64,000 nucleotides of DNA, from positions 365,591-429,590 of the forward strand of contig NZ_LMMJ01000001.1 in NCBI RefSeq assembly GCF_001422205.1. Direction: 5' to 3'. The notes beneath the pieces are model-generated. The model worked only from the letters and a program-made list of their open reading frames with translations. It ran no database searches and was not told the origin of the DNA. How positions within the stretch are numbered: position 1 is the stretch's first letter; each line of letters opens with the position of its first letter. This document shows positions 50,652 to 59,118 of this stretch, one piece after another. The stretch comes from Curtobacterium sp. Leaf261 (GTDB taxonomy: Bacteria > Actinomycetota > Actinomycetes > Actinomycetales > Microbacteriaceae). The translations under genes and the position numbers were made by a program.

Positions 50652-51015
50652 CTGGCACGTCGTTGTCCTTCGAAAACGGTATGCCCCCGTGCTCGGACGA
50701 CCGCTCGGTATCTGCCGCTCTCCTACGTGCGACCCGCATCGCTCCACATGCCACTTCGCGAACATGTTCCAGCCACTGTCGGTCCGTCAAACCGAGACGA
50801 ACTGGACTCACGTTGGAGTGGGTGACAGCGATCAAATTTCGTAACCCGAATTCATCTCGGGACGACAAGACCCCAACGATGTCAGTGTCAAGTTGCGCGA
50901 TCGCACCGGGAGACGAGCCTGAGACCCACTCATCGAGGACCGACTCGGCCGTTGGGTAGTCTTCTTCCCAGAGTTGATAATAGGCGTCGAGCAAATCCGC
51001 GAGAGCCGGTATCAT
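50638..51015 (-). CDS. CdiI-type immunity protein (contact-dependent inhibition)
   Basis: A 125-residue acidic helical protein: ALADLLDAYYQLWEEDYPTA at the start and LGLTDRQWLEHVREVACGAM near the end. The spacing of LLDAYY, Asp/Glu-rich turn and the WLEHVR helix fits the CdiI_2-type immunity family. The region before the ATG (about 51016-51050) is AT-rich and may hold its promoter. No matching CdiA-like toxin is present. Confidence 0.55.
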   Translation of the reverse strand: MIPALADLLDAYYQLWEEDYPTAESVLDEWVSGSSPGAIAQLDTDIVGVLSSRDEFGLRNLIAVTHSNVSPVRLGLTDRQWLEHVREVACGAMRVARRRAADTERSSEHGGIPFSKDNDVPDEFH

Positions 51016-51133
51016 AGAGTAAATCGAGATAAATCAACATTACAACAGTGGCCATCAGCCTACGAGCGACCTACGACCGCGCCAGCGTCCAGGGAGAGCC
51101 GCGACGGGATGCGACGAAACCACCGAGGAGTAT

Positions 51134-51889
51134 TTACGATTCCTTGAGAGCCCCGACCAACCTGAGGTCTTCGGCTACGGAAGAAATTCGCGTCCACTCA
51201 AAGGAGGGGGAGTCCTGGCCATTCACAGTCAGGATCACTCCGTGCCTCCAGCTGGACACAGTCAAATCTGCTGGTTCCTTCAACGAGCTCTCATCCAGCT
51301 GTTCACGACGCAGGAGTGTCACAGCCCCGATTTTGGGATAGGGCGATCGCCGACCCTGAGCGTTTGATGCGGACCGCGAATAAATTCCGCCGTCGCGAGC
51401 ATCGAGCTCGTCGCCGAGCTTCCGCAAAATCTCACCACCTCGAGCACCCAGAGTGTCATCGAGACGGCACTCGCCCGCGAAGTCAACGTCCTCGACCGAT
51501 ACCACGATCGAATTCGGGACAGCCTTTGACGGGTGCTGCTGACCAAGATGCATCTGGATCCGAGCACGAGAACGCCCCACGAACGGACCCACCAGGTGAA
51601 CACGGAAACCCAACGCTTGGAGCGCCGATCCGTCCTCATTCTTCGAGACGTGCGGTTGAATGAGTTCCCGAATGGCTTCGTCTGTGATCACGGGCATGTC
51701 CAGCCGCACAGGCTCAGAATCGTCCTCTGACAGTATCGACCACGGACTGGAGAATATACCGCCGAGCGCGCCCACATTTCGAAGGACCTCGCGGAAGTCC
51801 CGCGCTGATACATCCTGGTCCGGAAGAGCTGGTCCGAGTCGAATTCTCAAGAACGCGTCACCAGACACCCAAAAATATCCTGCACCCAC
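51134..51889 (-). CDS. Imm52-like immunity protein, full length
   Basis: A 251-residue protein starting GAGYFWVSGDAFLRIRLG, with GGIFSSPWSILSED, a PNSIVVSVEDVDF block and a C-terminal SSWRHGVILTVNGQDS segment. The order of these blocks matches Imm52-type immunity proteins. GTG 51889 follows AAGGG and lies 14 bases after the toxin-like gene, so the two are expressed together, as expected for a toxin with its immunity gene. Confidence 0.6.
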   Translation of the reverse strand: MGAGYFWVSGDAFLRIRLGPALPDQDVSARDFREVLRNVGALGGIFSSPWSILSEDDSEPVRLDMPVITDEAIRELIQPHVSKNEDGSALQALGFRVHLVGPFVGRSRARIQMHLGQQHPSKAVPNSIVVSVEDVDFAGECRLDDTLGARGGEILRKLGDELDARDGGIYSRSASNAQGRRSPYPKIGAVTLLRREQLDESSLKEPADLTVSSWRHGVILTVNGQDSPSFEWTRISSVAEDLRLVGALKES

Positions 51890-51903
51890 TGCCCTACCCT
51901 TTC

Positions 51904-52293
51904 TCAGTCAGGCATTGTCCGGATGAACACATCGACTGGCAGATCATTCTCGTCGACGTAGACTTCCACAAATTTGGCAAACCGGGGGTCTGTCACCACC
52001 CACTCTAACCGACCACCCCCGAGTTTTTCGATGACGGCGAGCTGGCGGTTCATCTGGTCCTGCATCTTCAACAGCACCTGAGAATCCTTCTGAGCGAGCC
52101 GCTCGATTGACCATCCGTGGAACTTGTACCAGATGGACTGATTCCCCTTCACCTCCGTGAAAACTGACTCCCCACGTTCGACGCGATACCCGTCAAATTC
52201 GGCCGCCGTTCCATCGTCGGCTCGGACGATGAGTTCCGGTACTAGCCCGTCCGGAAGACGTTCAATACCCGTGAAGTGCTGCTGCTCCGCCAT
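51904..52293 (-). CDS. Tox-REase-5-like nuclease toxin domain
   Basis: A 129-residue protein with AAEFDGYRVERGESVFTEVK G, then QDQMNRQLAVIEKLGGGRLE WVVTD: the EFDGY acidic site, ExK-like EVKG and the Q...Q...GG...W pattern of the Tox-REase-5 restriction-endonuclease-fold toxins that cap polymorphic toxins. No secretion or delivery domain is fused, so this is either an orphan toxin tip or a remnant. The preferred ATG is at 52293; the ribosome-binding site is weak. Next gene is a likely immunity gene. Confidence 0.6.
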   Translation of the reverse strand: MAEQQHFTGIERLPDGLVPELIVRADDGTAAEFDGYRVERGESVFTEVKGNQSIWYKFHGWSIERLAQKDSQVLLKMQDQMNRQLAVIEKLGGGRLEWVVTDPRFAKFVEVYVDENDLPVDVFIRTMPD

Positions 52294-52300
52294 TCCCGCA

Positions 52301-52501
52301 TCACCTCGGGCCCGTAGCTCCCACACGGCCGTCGCTTGCGTGGTGGACGCGACTGACCGCGGCGGCCTCCCGGAGCAGGCCGGCGCGGGGCGTCGACCAG
52401 TCCACGACGGCGGCGTCGGTCTCACTCACGACGAACCCCGCACCGTGCGCGTGCACGAGCGGGTGCTCGACAACACCCGCGTCCCCCGACGACTCACCCA
52501 T
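52301..52501 (-). CDS. 66-residue hypothetical protein at island boundary
   Basis: MGESSGDAGVVEHPLVHAHG begins a short frame with strongly GC-rich third positions until close to its end, where bias fades (HASDGRVGATGPR). It has host-like composition and stops eight bases before the toxin-like ATG. It may be a small gene or the 5' remnant of a gene cut by arrival of the island. No function recognised. Confidence 0.35.
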   Translation of the reverse strand: MGESSGDAGVVEHPLVHAHGAGFVVSETDAAVVDWSTPRAGLLREAAAVSRVHHASDGRVGATGPR

Positions 52502-52592
52502 GCCGCAACGGTAGTGGCCCGCCGTGCCCGGAAGCGATCGCGGGCGCGATGCCACGGAGGGGAGCGCGATGCCGGAGAAGGCGACGCTGCAG

Positions 52593-53258
52593 CTAGAGCC
52601 GGTCGACCTCGCGGTCACTGAGCCCGATCCAGCGGAGGTAGCCGCGGACGGAGCCGTACCGCTCCTCGACCTGCTCGACCACGTGCACGGCGACCTCGGG
52701 CACGCACCGCTGCATGAGCAGGGTGAACGCAGCGTCCTCGGCGCTCGACTGCTCGGCGACGGCACGCTCGCGCTCGAACCGCTCCGCGAGGGCGGGCGCG
52801 GTGGCCGCGTAGTCCGCACCGATGCGCGCGAGGTCCGCACCCCAGAGCCGCGCGAGCAGTGCACTCACCACGCCGGTGCGGTCCTTGCCGGCCGAACAGC
52901 AGACGAGCACGTCGCCGTGGGTCTCGGAGAGCGCTCGGAACACGCGGGCGATAGTGTTGCGGTGTCGGACGAGCCAGTCGAGGTACTGCTCCTCGAGGGG
53001 CACCGTGAAGTCGGCCGTCTCGACCTGCGTCGGGTCGAACAGCGGCACGGAGTGGTAGCCGTCGACGCCGCGGAGCGGGTGTGGGACGGCCTCGATCTCG
53101 TCGTCACGGCGCAGGTCCACGACGGTCTCGACTGATCCCGGGTACGCGCTCGCCTCGACCTCGGGCTCGGTGTTCGAGCGGAACACCGTCCGCGGCCGAT
53201 CGGCCTGGAACCCGGTGCCCCCGACCTCGCGGAGGTTCGTCAACGTCGACGTCGTCAT
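52593..53258 (-). CDS. Protein tyrosine/serine phosphatase
   Basis: A 221-residue protein with the CX5R loop VCCSAGKDRTGVVSAL and the upstream ETVVDLRRDDEIE segment of the Y_phosphatase3/PTP-type family. The cysteine forms the phospho-enzyme and the arginine binds phosphate. It probably removes phosphate from proteins or phosphoinositide-like substrates. Ends near the toxin island; the amt gene lies behind it. Confidence 0.85.
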   Translation of the reverse strand: MTTSTLTNLREVGGTGFQADRPRTVFRSNTEPEVEASAYPGSVETVVDLRRDDEIEAVPHPLRGVDGYHSVPLFDPTQVETADFTVPLEEQYLDWLVRHRNTIARVFRALSETHGDVLVCCSAGKDRTGVVSALLARLWGADLARIGADYAATAPALAERFERERAVAEQSSAEDAAFTLLMQRCVPEVAVHVVEQVEERYGSVRGYLRWIGLSDREVDRL

Positions 53259-53284
53259 GCGGCTCAGTCTCCCACCGTGCACGC

Positions 53285-53352
53285 CCGGACAGCGAAACAC
53301 CGCCCTGCCGACGAGACACCGCCCATGAGGACGGTGTGTCGTGCGGAGAGCG
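53285..53352. repeat. Dyad repeat family C, copy 2
   Basis: Nested inverted repeats: AACACCGC with GCGGTGTT outside and ACACCG with CGGTGT inside. The complement contains GCGGTGTCTCGTCGG followed by GGGCGGTGT, closely matching 27571-27614. It lies between amt and the phosphatase gene. Confidence 0.6.
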
Positions 53353-53389
53353 GTGTTCCGCGGAACGGGGCCGGGCCCGAGCCCGGAGA

Positions 53390-54673
53390 CTAGCGCCGCG
53401 CGCCAGCCCCGACCGGGGAGTTGTCGGCCTCCTCGAAGAGGACGTAGCCCTCCTCGCCGTGGACGGCGGTGTCGATGCCGGCGACCTCGTCCTCGGTCTT
53501 CACGCGGAAGCCCATGGTCTTCTCGATGGCGAACCCGATCACGAAGGCCAGGACGAACGAGTAGACGAGGACGGTCACCGCAGCGAGTGCCTGCACGCCG
53601 AGCTGGCGGAAGCCGGCGCCGTAGATGAGGCCCGTGTCGTTGGCGAAGAACCCGAGGAACAATGTTCCGGTGATGCCGCCGACCAAGTGGACACCGACGA
53701 CGTCCAGCGAGTCGTCGAACCCGAGACGGTACTTCCAGTCGATCGCGAAGCAGCAGAGGATCCCGGCAACGAACCCGAGGAGGATGCCCCACCCGGGCGT
53801 CAGGTTGGCGCACGCGGGGGTGATCGCGACGAGCCCGGTGACGGCACCCGACGCGGCACCTATCGAGGTGGCCTTGCCGTCACGGATCTTCTCGATGAGC
53901 AGCCAGCCGAGGATCGCGGCCGCCGGAGCAGCGAGCGTGTTCACCCAGGCGATCGATGCGATGCCGTCGGCGTTCCCCTCGGATCCGGCGTTGAACCCGA
54001 ACCAGCCGAACCAGAGGATGCCGGCACCGAGGAGCACGAAGGGCGGGTTGTGCGGCTTGTGCGCACCCTTGGCGAACCCGACGCGTCGACCGAGGACGAT
54101 GGCCAGTGCGAGCCCCGCGGCCCCGGCATTGATGTGGACGGCTGTACCACCGGCGAAGTCGATGACCCCGAGCTTGACGATCCAGCCATCGGTGAGGTTG
54201 AAGACCCACGACGCGACCGGGAAGTAGCAGACCGTCACCCAGATGCCCGCGAAGACCATCCACGCACCGAACTTGGCACGGTCGGCGATGGCGCCGGAGA
54301 TGAGGGCGACCGTGATGATCGCGAACGTCGCCTGGAACCCGGCGAACGCCATGAGCGGGTAGGAGGCGTCGAGCGTGCTCGCCCGGGCCTGCTCGAACAG
54401 CTGCCCGAGACCGATGAGGTTCCAGTCGATGCTGAACAGGCCGGTCTTGCCGACGATGTTCGTCCCGTCGCCGGCCGTAGCGAACGAGATCGCGTACCCG
54501 TAGAGCACCCAGAGGACGCTGACGAGCCCGATCGCGCCGAAGGACATCATCATCATGCTGATGACGCTCTTCGCCTTGACGAGTCCGCCGTAGAAGAAGG
54601 CGAGGCCCGGGGTCATGAACAGCACCAGGGCCGCCATGATCAGTATGAATGCGGTCTGACCGTGATCGATCAT
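53390..54673 (-). CDS. amt: Ammonium transporter Amt
   Basis: A 427-residue protein with about eleven hydrophobic helices. The pore histidines lie in GTAVHINAGAAGLALAIV and VVGVHLVGGITGTLFLG, and the N-terminus reads LFMTPGLAFFYGGLVKAKSV. ATG 54673 has GAGAGGT upstream. No glnK follows in the window, so it stands apart from the usual amt-glnK pair. A GlnR-type box lies 130-160 bp upstream. Confidence 0.95.
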   Translation of the reverse strand: MIDHGQTAFILIMAALVLFMTPGLAFFYGGLVKAKSVISMMMMSFGAIGLVSVLWVLYGYAISFATAGDGTNIVGKTGLFSIDWNLIGLGQLFEQARASTLDASYPLMAFAGFQATFAIITVALISGAIADRAKFGAWMVFAGIWVTVCYFPVASWVFNLTDGWIVKLGVIDFAGGTAVHINAGAAGLALAIVLGRRVGFAKGAHKPHNPPFVLLGAGILWFGWFGFNAGSEGNADGIASIAWVNTLAAPAAAILGWLLIEKIRDGKATSIGAASGAVTGLVAITPACANLTPGWGILLGFVAGILCCFAIDWKYRLGFDDSLDVVGVHLVGGITGTLFLGFFANDTGLIYGAGFRQLGVQALAAVTVLVYSFVLAFVIGFAIEKTMGFRVKTEDEVAGIDTAVHGEEGYVLFEEADNSPVGAGARR

Positions 54674-54798
54674 CTGTACACCTCTCGGTAGCGCTGCTGA
54701 GGACACGTCGGGCGGCGCTGCTGCGTGCGACTCTGGACGCGTCCCGCCTCGGGTGCACCCAGTGTTGCGAGGTGACGTTTCGCTCCGGCACTCGGGAG

Positions 54799-54834
54799 GT
54801 TTCGGCGATGTAACACGATTCGTCCGGATGTAAA
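54799..54834 (-). promoter_or_regulatory. GlnR-type box upstream of amt
   Basis: On the minus strand GTTAC-6-GAAAC (54814-54799) matches the GlnR half-box GTnAC-n6-GAAAC exactly. A weaker copy, TTTAC-6-ACGAA (54834-54819), precedes it. Their arrangement resembles the two-part actinobacterial GlnR site. Confidence 0.6.
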
Positions 54835-54905
54835 CGTCGTGTTTCGTCAGTTCGCCAAACGCCTGCGGAAGCGCTCCGCAGCGCCAGTCCGCGCGTGTGA
54901 GGGTG

Positions 54906-55970
54906 TCAGTCCGCGCGCGTGAGGGCGACGACGCGGCTCGCGGCACGGAGGTACTTCTTCCGGTACCCCCCGGACAGCATGGACTCGGGGTACACCTGGT
55001 CGAGCGGCGTCCCCGAGGCGACGATCCGCACCTGTCCGTCGTAGAGCCGGTCCACGAGCGCGACCCAGCGGAGCGCGTCGGTCTGGTCGGTGAACGCCGC
55101 CACGTCGTCGAGCCCGACCGCGTCGAGGCCCTCGACGACGGCGACGTAGCGCGACGGGTGCACCGTCGCCAGGTGGTCGATGACGGACCGGAAGCCATCG
55201 CGCGTGACGTGTGCCGTGCCTCCAGGCCGATCCGCGCTGTCCGGCGAGCCGGACGTGACCCCGGTCGCGACCACCGTCTCGAGGACCGCCCCGACGTCGT
55301 CGACCGTCACCGCGGACTCCTCCGTCGACCGACGGCGGAAGTCGAGCCCGTCGATCCGCATCGTGTCGAAGCGGTCGGACATCGCCTGGATCTCGCGCAG
55401 GAAGTCCTGCGCCGCGAAGCGCCCCTCGCCGAGTGCGCCGGGCGGGGTGTTCGACGTCGCCGCGAACCGGGTGCCCCCGTCCGACAGCTCCTTGATGAGC
55501 CGTGTCATCATCATCGTGTCGCCCGGGTCGTCGAGCTCGAACTCGTCGATGCACACCAGCGCGGTCCCGCGGAGCAGGTCGACGGCCCCGGCGAACCCGA
55601 GTGCCCCGACGAGCGCGGTGTACTCGATGAAGGTGCCGAACGTCCTCCGTCCCGATGCCGCGTGGTACGCCGCGGCGAGCAGGTGGGTCTTGCCGACACC
55701 GAACCCGCCGTCGAGGTACACGCCGGACGTGGCCGACGCGTCCGGGGCCTTCCGCCGCCCGAACAGCCCGCGCTTGGCGGCAGGACGGGCCGCGACGAAC
55801 GCCGCGACGGCGTCCCGCACCTCGGCCTGCGACGGGAAGTCCGGATCTGGGCGGTACGACGCGAACGACGCGCCCTCGAACTGGCGGGGCGGGACGAGCG
55901 CCGCCGCCATCTGCTCGGGGGTGACGCTCGGGTCCCGGTCGACGAGGTGCGGGAACGTGGCGTCGGTCAT
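54906..55970 (-). CDS. zapE: Cell-division ATPase ZapE (AFG1 family)
   Basis: A 354-residue AFG1-type ATPase: Walker A GVYLDGGFGVGKTHLLAA, Walker B ALVCIDEFELDDPGDTMM, and sensor ATSNTPPGALGEG. ZapE acts on the division ring in proteobacteria; in actinobacteria the role is inferred. ATG 55970 gives the start MTDATFPHLV; the upstream open frame lacks similarity. A variant of the repeat-A motif lies inside the gene at 55213-55225. Confidence 0.88.
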   Translation of the reverse strand: MTDATFPHLVDRDPSVTPEQMAAALVPPRQFEGASFASYRPDPDFPSQAEVRDAVAAFVAARPAAKRGLFGRRKAPDASATSGVYLDGGFGVGKTHLLAAAYHAASGRRTFGTFIEYTALVGALGFAGAVDLLRGTALVCIDEFELDDPGDTMMMTRLIKELSDGGTRFAATSNTPPGALGEGRFAAQDFLREIQAMSDRFDTMRIDGLDFRRRSTEESAVTVDDVGAVLETVVATGVTSGSPDSADRPGGTAHVTRDGFRSVIDHLATVHPSRYVAVVEGLDAVGLDDVAAFTDQTDALRWVALVDRLYDGQVRIVASGTPLDQVYPESMLSGGYRKKYLRAASRVVALTRAD

Positions 55971-56194
55971 CCGGGCGGCCTTCGTGATCGGGAGTGCAGA
56001 GCGAGCGGGAACGGGACAGCGAGCGGTGGGAACACGGACGCGGTGGGTCACGTTGCAGCGGGCACACGGTGCGTCCGCGTACCGTTGCCATGGCGCCGCA
56101 GAGGATCGTCGTGCAGCACGGGTCCGCGTGACCCGGCAACCGCGTCCTCGGCAACTCTAGACGTGCGCCGACGTCATCCCAGCAGGAGGTACCC

Positions 56195-57151
56195 ATGACC
56201 GCCCCGGTCGACCCGTCCGACAAGTTCGCCGCGTACGCACACCCCGAACGCCTCGTCTCCACCGAGTGGCTCGCCGAGCAGATCGACGCCGGTGCCACCG
56301 CGCCCGCCGACGGTGCCGCCACCCCGCGGATCGTCGTGGTCGAGTCCGACGAGGACGTCCTGCTCTACGAGACTGGTCACATCCCGGGCAGCGTGAAGAT
56401 CGACTGGCACACCGACCTCAACGACCCGGTGCAGCGCGACTACATCGACGGCGAGGCGTTCGCCCGACTGCTCGGCGGCAAGGGCATCGGCCGCGACACC
56501 ACCGTCGTCGTGTACGGGGACAAGAACAACTGGTGGGCCGCGTACGCGCTCTGGGTGTTCTCGCTGTTCGGCCACGAGGACGTCCGACTCCTCGACGGCG
56601 GCCGCGCCAAGTGGGTCGCCGAGGACCGTGCGTTCACGACGGACGCCAGCAGCGTCGTCCCGGTCGAGTACCCGGTGGTCGAGCGCGTCGACACCGCCAT
56701 CCGGGCCTTCAAGGAGGACGTCGTCGCCGGGCTCGGCTCCGCCCCGCTCATCGACGTCCGGAGCGCCCCGGAGTACTCGGGCGAGCGCACCACAGCACCG
56801 GACTACCCGGAGGAGGGTGCGCTCCGCGCCGGGCACATCCCGACCGCGGTGAACATCCCGTGGGCGACCGCTGCGGCACCGGACGGCACGTTCAAGTCGC
56901 GGGCCGAGCTCGACGCGATCTACCGCGAGGGCGCCGGCATCGCCGACGACGACGCGGTCGTGGCGTACTGCCGGATCGGCGAGCGGTCGAGTCACACGTG
57001 GTTCGTGCTGCAGCACCTGCTCGGCCTCGGCGACGTCAAGAACTACGACGGCTCGTGGACCGAGTGGGGATCCGCGGTGCGGGTGCCGATCGCGACGGGC
57101 ACGGAACCCGGTGCGGCGCCGGGAACCGCATCGACCTCTGCGGCTCGATGA
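56195..57151 (+). CDS. Thiosulfate/mercaptopyruvate sulfurtransferase
   Basis: Two rhodanese domains; the active cysteine is in [17 protein letters not shown]. The first domain has [20 protein letters not shown]. It transfers sulfane sulfur to thiol acceptors. An excellent ribosome-binding site (AGGAGGT) precedes ATG 56195. It overlaps sufE by ATGA, which suggests joint action in sulfur transfer. Confidence 0.92.
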   Translation: MTAPVDPSDKFAAYAHPERLVSTEWLAEQIDAGATAPADGAATPRIVVVESDEDVLLYETGHIPGSVKIDWHTDLNDPVQRDYIDGEAFARLLGGKGIGRDTTVVVYGDKNNWWAAYALWVFSLFGHEDVRLLDGGRAKWVAEDRAFTTDASSVVPVEYPVVERVDTAIRAFKEDVVAGLGSAPLIDVRSAPEYSGERTTAPDYPEEGALRAGHIPTAVNIPWATAAAPDGTFKSRAELDAIYREGAGIADDDAVVAYCRIGERSSHTWFVLQHLLGLGDVKNYDGSWTEWGSAVRVPIATGTEPGAAPGTASTSAAR

Positions 57152-57618
57152 CCGAGTCCCAGCCCGAGACCCAGCCACAGGCGCTGCCCGGGTCCCTCGC
57201 CGAGTTCCGCGACGACTTCCTCGCGCTCGGTGTGCCGGACCGGCTGCAGCTGCTCCTCGAGTTCTCGAACGAGCTCCCAGCGCTGCCGACGGAGTACGCC
57301 GACCACCCGGACCTCCTCGAACGGGTCGAGGAGTGCCAGTCCCCCGTGTTCATCTTCGTGACGGTCGGCGCAGACGGCGACGCACCCGACGTCGTCCGGA
57401 TGCACGCGACCGCACCCCGGGAGTCGCCGACCACGCGCGGGTTCGCGAGCATCCTCGCGCAGGGCCTGAGCGGCCTCACCGTCACCGAGGTCCTCGGCGT
57501 GCCGTCCGACTACCCGCTGACGCTGGGGCTGAGCGAGGCGGTCAGCCCCCTCCGCATCCGCGGCATGGTGGGCATGCTCGGCCGGGTGCAGCGGCAGGTG
57601 CGCGCGAAGACGGCCTGA
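57148..57618 (+). CDS. sufE: Fe-S assembly sulfur acceptor SufE
   Basis: A 156-residue SufE with the sulfur-accepting cysteine in [12 protein letters not shown] and the C-terminal [20 protein letters not shown] block. It accepts sulfur and activates a cysteine desulfurase. Here it is paired with a sulfurtransferase gene, a common actinobacterial arrangement. No sufS lies in the window. Confidence 0.93.
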   Translation: MTESQPETQPQALPGSLAEFRDDFLALGVPDRLQLLLEFSNELPALPTEYADHPDLLERVEECQSPVFIFVTVGADGDAPDVVRMHATAPRESPTTRGFASILAQGLSGLTVTEVLGVPSDYPLTLGLSEAVSPLRIRGMVGMLGRVQRQVRAKTA

Positions 57619-57632
57619 CGGCCCACGGCCCA

Positions 57633-57674
57633 CCGGACTGGAGGGACGGTGCCAGCTGGCACCGTCCCTCCAGT
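57633..57674. terminator. 42-bp perfect palindrome, repeat family A
   Basis: The left half begins GGACTGGAGGGACGGTGCC and the right half is its exact complement, with no loop bases. It follows sufE and faces the convergent hydrolase gene, so it can act as a two-way terminator. Beyond it lie a TGCC microsatellite (57679-57696) and two hairpins of the form GTCGGTTT...AACCGAC (57712-57782). Confidence 0.75.
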
Positions 57675-57809
57675 CCGTCCCCTGCCTGCCTGCCTGCCCA
57701 GCCCCCGGCTGTGTCGGTTTCCGGCCAGACCGACCGATTCGCGCGCGTTCCGCCCGCATCTCGTCGGTTTGCGGCCGAACCGACAGCCGGGAGCGCACAC
57801 GAGTGCCGC

Positions 57810-58985
57810 TCAGCGGCGCACGCGCGGCCGCACCACCTCGTTCAGCCACGCCGTGATCTTGGCGTCGAACCACCCGGCATCGTGGTTCCAGAGCTTGGTG
57901 TGTCTGGCGTCGGTGGCGACCTCGAGACGGACGATGTCCGGTCGGGCGGTCGCCAGGTCGTGCGAGGCCGAGCTCGGCACGAACCCGTCGTCGTCGCTGT
58001 GCAGGACGAGGACCGGGACGTGGAGTTCACCCGCGCGGGCAACCATGTCGAGCTCGCGCAGGTCGATCATCCGGCGCGCACCGGACACCCGGTGCAGCAC
58101 CGGCGTCCGCAGCAGCCGCTCGACGGCCGGCCGGACGAACCGCGGGAGGCGGAGCACCTCGCTCTGCGACCGGAGCACGGCGTCCCAGTCGACCACGGGC
58201 GACTCGAGCACGACACCGTCGACCACGTCGACGAACGCCGAGCGGACCATGGTCTGCAGGACGACCGCGCCCCCCATCGACCAGCCCATCAGGACCACAC
58301 TCGTCGCCCCCTGCCCCACGACCCAGCGGAGGGCGGCGTCGGTGTCCTCCCACTCGGTCGTCCCGAGGCCGTAGCGCCCGTCGTCGGTTCGCGGGGCGAC
58401 GCCGTCGTTCCGCCACGACGACAGCAGCACCGAGTACCCGGCGGCCCGGAAGACCGGGAGCGCTCGGATCGTCTCGGCGCGCGTGACCCCGCGACCGTGC
58501 ACGAGGACCGCCCAGGGCGCACCGGGGTCGTCGGCACGGACGACCCAGGCGGGCGCCGGACCGATCGGCGTGGGGATGTCGACGTCCTCGACCGGGACAC
58601 CCAGCTCGTCCGGCGTCAGGTAGAACCAGCCACCCCAGCGACCGCGGACGGCGCCGCGCGGGTCGCCCCGATCGATCCCGATGATGCGCCGTGTGACCGT
58701 CCGCTCGGTCATGCCGAGGACGTCACCCACGCGCATGTGCCCGGAACCGGCGCCGAACCAGAGGCTGTACCGGCCGTCGAGCTCGGTGTCCGCCGAGCGC
58801 TGCAGCGTCACCGTCGCCGCATCGACGTCCACGGCCTGGATCCGGACCCGCTCGACCCTGCGGTGGTCCGGGGTGACGACGACCCTGGCCATGGCGGTGA
58901 CGAGTCCGCCGACCGCGGCACCGCCGACCGCGATGACGCCGACCCCGATCCCGGTGAGCAGACGGGCGGTGGTGGATCGGTGCAT
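57810..58985 (-). CDS. Membrane-anchored alpha/beta hydrolase
   Basis: A 391-residue protein with an N-terminal hydrophobic anchor (LLTGIGVGVIAVGGAAVGGL). The hydrolase core has WAVLVHGRGVTRAET, the nucleophile elbow VVLMGWSMGGAVVLQ, and the acid and His in VLVLHSDDDGFVP and DARHTKLWNHD. It is probably an esterase or thioesterase acting outside the membrane; the substrate is unknown. Confidence 0.8.
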   Translation of the reverse strand: MHRSTTARLLTGIGVGVIAVGGAAVGGLVTAMARVVVTPDHRRVERVRIQAVDVDAATVTLQRSADTELDGRYSLWFGAGSGHMRVGDVLGMTERTVTRRIIGIDRGDPRGAVRGRWGGWFYLTPDELGVPVEDVDIPTPIGPAPAWVVRADDPGAPWAVLVHGRGVTRAETIRALPVFRAAGYSVLLSSWRNDGVAPRTDDGRYGLGTTEWEDTDAALRWVVGQGATSVVLMGWSMGGAVVLQTMVRSAFVDVVDGVVLESPVVDWDAVLRSQSEVLRLPRFVRPAVERLLRTPVLHRVSGARRMIDLRELDMVARAGELHVPVLVLHSDDDGFVPSSASHDLATARPDIVRLEVATDARHTKLWNHDAGWFDAKITAWLNEVVRPRVRR

Positions 58986-59013
58986 GGGCTCCCCAGGGAC
59001 GGCGGGTCTGTCG

Positions 59014-59070
59014 TCCGGCTCGTGCCGGTGGTCCGGCTCGTGATGGTGTGGTCCGGCTCTTGGCGGTGGT
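59014..59070. repeat. Short direct repeats before the DUF3000 gene
   Basis: Three near copies of GTCCGGCTCGTG spaced 18-20 bp lie in the promoter region between the divergent hydrolase and DUF3000 genes. They may be regulator sites or a local duplication. Confidence 0.35.
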
Positions 59071-59118
59071 CGGCGTGCCGCCCGTCCGCACAGATCGGTC
59101 GGAGCCTAGTCTGCAATC

